The position numbers and the translations under genes are program-made. Under the pieces are notes generated by a model. The model ran no database searches. It was not told the origin of the DNA and worked only from the letters and a program-made list of their open reading frames with translations. Source: ZC4RG35 sp964571765 (GTDB lineage Bacteria; Actinomycetota; Acidimicrobiia; Spongiisociales; ZC4RG35). Taken from it: 64,000 nt of DNA. Of this stretch, positions 59,659 through 64,000 are shown in pieces; the stretch's first letter is position 1, and every line of letters begins with the position of its first letter. The stretch is taken from assembly GCA_964571765.1 (NCBI GenBank), contig CAZNDH010000002.1, positions 1 through 64,000 on the forward strand, written 5' to 3'.

Positions 59659-61158
59659 GTGAAGTCAGCCCTTCTCCTCCTAACCGGCGTCGTGGTCTCG
59701 GTCGTGGCGTTTCCCCCGTTCGGCCCGGGTTGGCTGATCCCCATCGGGGTCGGCCTCTTCCTGGCGGCAGTCAGGTCGGTGGGGACACCCCGCCAGGGCC
59801 TCCTCGCCGGTTTCGCCTACGGGGCCCTGTTCATCGGTTTGCTGATGTGGTGGCTGTCCCGACTTCATTGGACGGCCCTGGCTCTCGCCCCGCTACAGGG
59901 GGTGTTCTTCGGCATCTACGGATGGTGGCTGACCCGGCAGCGTGCAAGGCCACCGGCCGCCTGGTTGGTACTGGCGGTAGGCGGCTGGTCGCTCATCGAG
60001 CTGCTCCGCTATCGCCTTCCCTACGGAGGCATGGAGTGGGGTGCGGCGGGTTATGCCCTATCCGACAACGTGGTCACCCGATTCCCCGCGGTGATGGTGG
60101 GAACCAGTGGTCTCACCGTCCTGGTGGTGGTAATCGGCGCCATCGGAGCCCTGGCCCTGACCGGTGACTTCCGGCGCCGACTGTGGTGGGGGGTGGCGGG
60201 TGTGCTCTCGGTGTATGCCCTCGCCGGGGTGCTGATCGCCGCCACCGCCGAACAACCAGACTCCGACCCGGTCCGTGCCGCCGTGGTCCAGGGTTCTACC
60301 CCCTGTCCCTTCGAGTTTTGCCCACCCAACCAGAGGCTGCGTACCTTTCAGCAGCATCTCGAGCTGAGCCGGACCATCCCTGCGGGGAGCGTCGACCTCG
60401 TGGTGTGGCCGGAGGGGTCGTTGGGCTCGACCAACGCCGACCCGGTGCTGATCCCCGAGGTGGGCGTGGCGATTGGGGCTGAGGCCCGCCGCATCGGCGC
60501 CTGGTTCCTGGTGGGCACCGACCGACCCCTCTCCGACGCCGATTGGGTCAATGCCAACGTGTTGTTCAGTCCCCAGGGTGAGATCGTCGCCGAGTATCAC
60601 AAGCAGCTGCCGGTCCCGTTCGGGGAGTTCATCCCCTTCCGTCCCTTCTTCACCAGGCTCATCCCCGAGCTGTCCCGGGTGCCTCGGGACATGATTTCCG
60701 GCGACGGCCCGGTGGTCTTCGACCTGGGGTCGTTCCGTCTCGGCTCGGTGATCTCCTGGGAGGGCGGCTTCTCCCGCTACGCCCGCCGACACGCCCGTGC
60801 CGGAGCCAACCTCATGGTGGTGGCAACCAACAACGACTCCTACGGTGCCGATGCGCCCACCTCCCAGATCTTCATCGGGATGACCCGAATGCGGGCTACC
60901 GAGTTGGGGCTCGACCTTCTTCACGGGGCGGTCACCGGGCGGTCGGTGATCATCGACGCCCGAGGGTCCTTCGTCACCGAGGTGGCCGCCAACGGTGCAC
61001 AGGCGGTCCTCCACGCCACCGTCTTCCCCAGGCCACCCTCGATCTATGCGATGACCGGAGACGTCCTCATGGTGGGGTTCGTGCTCGCCGCGCTGGGGGT
61101 GTGGGTGGCCGGGCGGCGACTGGTAGGTTCCTCGCCCTCAGACGAGGAAGAGGAGTGA
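59659..61158 (+). CDS. lnt: Apolipoprotein N-acyltransferase-like protein (catalytic Cys replaced)
   Basis: 499 aa: about six or seven membrane segments (1-200), nitrilase domain (about 220-465), last segment. Triad positions: Glu in DLVVWPEGSLG, Lys in EYHKQLPVPFGEF; where Lnt has the Cys (ICYE-type) this protein has SVISWEGGF with Ser366 (codon 60754-60756). Either inactive/altered or not a true Lnt. GTG 59659. Confidence 0.85.
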   Translation: MKSALLLLTGVVVSVVAFPPFGPGWLIPIGVGLFLAAVRSVGTPRQGLLAGFAYGALFIGLLMWWLSRLHWTALALAPLQGVFFGIYGWWLTRQRARPPAAWLVLAVGGWSLIELLRYRLPYGGMEWGAAGYALSDNVVTRFPAVMVGTSGLTVLVVVIGAIGALALTGDFRRRLWWGVAGVLSVYALAGVLIAATAEQPDSDPVRAAVVQGSTPCPFEFCPPNQRLRTFQQHLELSRTIPAGSVDLVVWPEGSLGSTNADPVLIPEVGVAIGAEARRIGAWFLVGTDRPLSDADWVNANVLFSPQGEIVAEYHKQLPVPFGEFIPFRPFFTRLIPELSRVPRDMISGDGPVVFDLGSFRLGSVISWEGGFSRYARRHARAGANLMVVATNNDSYGADAPTSQIFIGMTRMRATELGLDLLHGAVTGRSVIIDARGSFVTEVAANGAQAVLHATVFPRPPSIYAMTGDVLMVGFVLAALGVWVAGRRLVGSSPSDEEEE

Positions 61159-61163
61159 CCGGA

Positions 61164-63113
61164 ATGTCGCAGACGTTGGAGAACCTGCTCAGGGAGGATC
61201 GCACCTTTCCACCGCCCCCGGGGTTCGCCGAGCAGGCCAATGCCCGCCCGGGCATCCATGAGGAGGCCGCCGCCGACTACCTCGCCTTCTGGAAGAAGCA
61301 GGCTCTGGAGAGGATCACCTGGTTCACCGTGCCCACCACGGTTCTCGACGAATCGAACCCGCCGTTCTTCAAGTGGTTCTCCGACGGCGAGCTCAACCTG
61401 TCGTACAACTGCCTCGATCGTCATCTCGAGGAACACGGCGATCAGGTGGCCTATCACTGGGTGGGTGAGCCCGGCGACACCCGGGTGCTGACCTATGCCG
61501 AGCTGGCGTCCGAGGTCAACAGGCTTGCCAACGCTCTGACCGGCCTGGGGGTCGAGAAGGGCGACCGGGTGGCCATCTACATGGGAATGGTGCCCGAGCT
61601 GCCGGTGGCCATGTTGGCCTGTGCCCGGCTCGGATTGGTCCACTCGGTGGTGTTCGGGGGGTTCTCATCGGAGGCGCTCTCTTCCCGCATCCTCGACGCC
61701 GATGCGCGCCTGGTGATCACCCAGGACGGGGCCTGGCGTGGCGGAAACATCGTCCCTCTGAAGGACAACACCGACAGGGCGCTGGAGCAGACCCCGGGGG
61801 TCAGCCATTGCATCGTCCTCCGTCGCACCGGCCACGAAGTGGGGATGACAGAGGGCCGTGACGTCTGGTGGGACGAACTGGTCGACGGTGAGGACGATTC
61901 TTGCGACCCGGTGTCGCTGAACGCCGAGGATCCCCTGTACATCCTGTATACCTCGGGGACCACCGGCAAGCCCAAGGGTATCGTCCACACCCAGGGCGGT
62001 TATCTGACGGGGGTGGCCGCCACCCACAGCCTGGTGTTCGATCTCAAGCCGGACAGCGACGTCTACTGGTGCGCCGCCGACATCGGCTGGGTCACCGGTC
62101 ACAGCTACATCGTCTATGGCCCCCTGGCCAACCGGGCCACCAGCGTGATATACGAGGGGGCCCCCAACCACCCCGATTTCGACCGCCTGTGGCAGATCAT
62201 CGACGAGTACCGGGTGACCATCTTCTACACCGCCCCGACCGCCATCCGATCCTTCATGAAATGGGGGGACCAATACCCGGCGCGTCACGATCTGTCGTCG
62301 CTGCGGCTCCTGGGCACGGTGGGTGAGCCGATCAACCCCGAGGCCTGGGTGTGGTACCACCTCAACATCGGGAGGGAGAAGTGCCCCGTCGTCGACACCT
62401 GGTGGCAGACCGAAACCGGGGCGATCATGATCACCCCCCTCCCCGGGGTGGTCGACACCAAACCGGGGTCGGCAACCATCCCCTTCCCGGGAATCTCGGC
62501 CGACGTGGTCGACGACGAGGGAAATTCGGTGCCCTTCGGCGGAGGGGGGTACCTGACCATCACCAAGCCGTGGCCGTCGATGGCCCGCACCATCTACCGC
62601 GACGATCAGCGGTTCGTCGACACCTACTGGTCGCGGTTCCCCGGCCGCTACTTCCCCGGGGACGGGTGCAAGCGTGACGAGGACGGGTACTTCTGGCTAC
62701 TGGGGCGAGTGGATGACATCATGCTGGTCGCCGGACACAACATCTCCACCACCGAGGTCGAGTCGGCGCTGGTCAGCCATCCCGCGGTGGCCGAGGCCGC
62801 GGTGGTGGGGCGCAAGGACGAGGTCACCGGTCAGGCGATAGCGGCGTTCGTCACCCTCAAGGCGACTGTGGTCGGTGACGACGAGCTGCTGGTCAGCCTG
62901 CGGGAACACGTCTCGGTGACCTTGGGCCCCATCGCCAAGCCCAAGTCGATCGTGTTCACCGGCGACCTCCCCAAAACCCGGTCGGGAAAGATCATGCGCC
63001 GGCTCCTCCAGGACATCTCGGAGAACCGCCGCCTGGGCGATGTCACCACGCTGGCCAACGCCGACATCGTCAGTGAGATCGCCGAGATGGCCCAGGGGTC
63101 TTCCGAGGATTGA
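61164..63113 (+). CDS. acs: Acetyl-coenzyme A synthetase
   Basis: 649-aa AMP-forming enzyme: ILYTSGTTGKPKGIVHTQGG, DTWWQTETGAIMI, HNISTTEVESALVSHP and the acetylatable Lys in LPKTRSGKIMRRLL. ATG 61164 six bases after the lnt-like stop. Could be controlled by lysine acetylation; a GNAT and an HDAC-like gene are at 18282-20024 but no link is shown. Confidence 0.96.
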   Translation: MSQTLENLLREDRTFPPPPGFAEQANARPGIHEEAAADYLAFWKKQALERITWFTVPTTVLDESNPPFFKWFSDGELNLSYNCLDRHLEEHGDQVAYHWVGEPGDTRVLTYAELASEVNRLANALTGLGVEKGDRVAIYMGMVPELPVAMLACARLGLVHSVVFGGFSSEALSSRILDADARLVITQDGAWRGGNIVPLKDNTDRALEQTPGVSHCIVLRRTGHEVGMTEGRDVWWDELVDGEDDSCDPVSLNAEDPLYILYTSGTTGKPKGIVHTQGGYLTGVAATHSLVFDLKPDSDVYWCAADIGWVTGHSYIVYGPLANRATSVIYEGAPNHPDFDRLWQIIDEYRVTIFYTAPTAIRSFMKWGDQYPARHDLSSLRLLGTVGEPINPEAWVWYHLNIGREKCPVVDTWWQTETGAIMITPLPGVVDTKPGSATIPFPGISADVVDDEGNSVPFGGGGYLTITKPWPSMARTIYRDDQRFVDTYWSRFPGRYFPGDGCKRDEDGYFWLLGRVDDIMLVAGHNISTTEVESALVSHPAVAEAAVVGRKDEVTGQAIAAFVTLKATVVGDDELLVSLREHVSVTLGPIAKPKSIVFTGDLPKTRSGKIMRRLLQDISENRRLGDVTTLANADIVSEIAEMAQGSSED

Positions 63114-63122
63114 CCCGCCCTC

Positions 63123-63599
63123 TCAACCCCAGATGACGGCCACCAGCCATACGGTGGCGATGACGAAGCCGCCGGCTAGCTCGATGCCGATGGACAATGC
63201 GATCGCCCGGAGGGCAGCTGTGGTGGCCGGCCACGCTCTCTCCGCGCCCATCCGCTGCCGCTGCAGCAGGTAGACGGCCACGACGAAGCCGACGAACGCT
63301 CCGACCACCGGGATCACGAAGAAGGCAACCACCGCCACCAGCAGGGCGAGGAGCAAGTGGGAGGTGGGCACTCCCGCCCGTCTCAGGTTCCTCCCGGGGA
63401 ACAGGTACTTGAGCACGGTGGTGGCCACCCCCACCACCAGGGCGACGCCCAGCGCCACCCAGCCGGCTGCCGACGACTCGACCACTGCCCACACCACAAC
63501 CGAGGCGACCACGATGAGGATCCCGGGTAGGAGGACCAGCACCGTCCCGACCAGGCCGATGAGGATGCCGAAACCGGCGAGCAGATCGTGTGCGCCCAT
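63123..63599 (-). CDS. DUF456 membrane protein
   Basis: 158 aa, about four to five membrane segments, Gly/Val-rich, with the DUF456 look (LLPGILIVVASVVVWAV, VIPVVGAFVGFVVAVYL). Function unknown. Convergent with acs. The 153 bases to the next gene hold nothing clear. Confidence 0.8.
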   Translation of the reverse strand: MGAHDLLAGFGILIGLVGTVLVLLPGILIVVASVVVWAVVESSAAGWVALGVALVVGVATTVLKYLFPGRNLRRAGVPTSHLLLALLVAVVAFFVIPVVGAFVGFVVAVYLLQRQRMGAERAWPATTAALRAIALSIGIELAGGFVIATVWLVAVIWG

Positions 63600-63752
63600 G
63601 TCAGGTCTGCTCAGCGGCCCGGCAGGACGACCCGGGCCCGATTCCCGGTTTCATCGAGGAGGTCCTTCCCGCTCCGACTCCGGGGACTCATCCGGAGGAC
63701 ACTACGCCTGCCCGGGGACCACGGCACGCTGGCCGCGGGTAGCGTTGGAGCC

Positions 63753-64000
63753 ATGCCCAACAAGATCATCCTCCCCGAGTCGGAGCTGCCCACCCACTGG
63801 TACAACATCGTTCCCGACCTGCCCACCCCGCCACCACCGGTCCTCCATCCGGGCACGCTGCAGCCGGTGGGGCCCGATGACCTGGCACCTCTGTTTCCCA
63901 TGGACCTCATCCTCCAGGAGGTGGCCCAGGACCAGTTCATCGAGATCCCCGAAGAGGTTCGTGACGTCTACCGGATGTGGCGGCCCTCCCCCCTGATCCG
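63753..64000 (+). CDS. TrpB2-type tryptophan synthase beta chain (N-terminus; runs off the window)
   Basis: First 82 residues: KIILPESELPTHWYNIVPDL, PPPVLHPGTLQPVGPDDLAP and EVRDVYRMWRPSPLIR, as in TrpB2 proteins (the longer TrpB form). The PLP lysine lies beyond the edge. ATG 63753. Confidence 0.85.
   Translation, partial: MPNKIILPESELPTHWYNIVPDLPTPPPPVLHPGTLQPVGPDDLAPLFPMDLILQEVAQDQFIEIPEEVRDVYRMWRPSPLI

Overview
This is a high-GC actinobacterial window (about two thirds G+C by eye) carrying the chromosomal origin and the conserved block around it. The order gyrA-gyrB-dciA-recF-dnaN-dnaA, then rpmH-rnpA-yidD-yidC-jag-rsmG-parA-parB, then a CwlM-like protein, thioredoxin, thioredoxin reductase, a SigM-like ECF sigma factor, a MviN-type pseudokinase and the CCA-adding enzyme, matches the mycobacterial and streptomycete origin region. 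Many TTG/GTG starts, 1-4 base stop/start overlaps, a bS22-like microprotein, a short-chain cis-prenyltransferase and actinobacterial-type arsenate reductases fit Actinomycetota. A deep lineage such as Acidimicrobiia is plausible, but the sequence alone does not prove it.

Layout. 1-6775 (minus): replication initiation and gyrase genes. 5230-5404 and 6776-7277: DnaA-box clusters on both sides of dnaA, with a metal-dependent amidohydrolase gene (7278-8516) lying unusually between dnaA and rpmH. 8724-13408 (plus): ribosome/RNase P/membrane insertion genes and chromosome segregation genes, with a parS palindrome inside the start of rsmG. 13501-18264 (minus): envelope and redox regulation block (pseudo-amidase, trxA, trxB, small membrane protein, anti-sigma, sigma, pseudokinase). 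18282-30687: mixed housekeeping genes (GNAT/HDAC divergent pair, orphan PilT-like ATPase, cca, phosphatase-family hydrolase, cupin, Xaa-Pro peptidase, cis-prenyltransferase, phosphatase, pyrE, endonuclease IV-like protein, Thr-tract lipoprotein). 30740-37665: panB, the rpsF-ssb-rpsR-rplI-dnaB replication/translation cluster, dcd, a ureohydrolase and a ferritin. 37678-37854: a tRNA-Gly gene beside a partial copy of itself. 37918-46234: a TOPRIM protein, a K+ channel with two RCK units and a complete seven-gene Mrp Na+/H+ antiporter operon. 46269-48731: an arsenic island (ArsR-ArsC fusion, second ArsC, ArsR, ArsM). 48736-54166: homoserine kinase, bS22-like protein, PAC2 protein, and a MerR-CopZ-CopA copper operon. 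54334-64000: an M3 peptidase, an aminotransferase, a barrel-only amidohydrolase, an IMPase-family protein, an Lnt-like protein, acs, a DUF456 protein and the start of a TrpB-like gene.

How they work together. The left third is the replication-initiation and segregation hub (DnaA, DnaN, DciA, DnaB, SSB, gyrase, ParAB-parS). The sigma/pseudokinase/CwlM block is a probable cell-wall control module in which both enzyme-like members have lost catalytic residues. The K+ channel with Mrp, the arsenic island and the copper operon handle ions and toxic metals.

Most notable: a 45-bp palindromic element present three times in intergenic DNA; a 40-bp duplicated tRNA-Gly 3' half that looks like an attachment-site scar; a leaderless, operator-covered promoter driving an ArsR-ArsC fusion; an rnpA frame with no canonical start outside rpmH; and several catalytic-residue losses (Lnt Cys to Ser, pseudokinase, pseudo-amidase).
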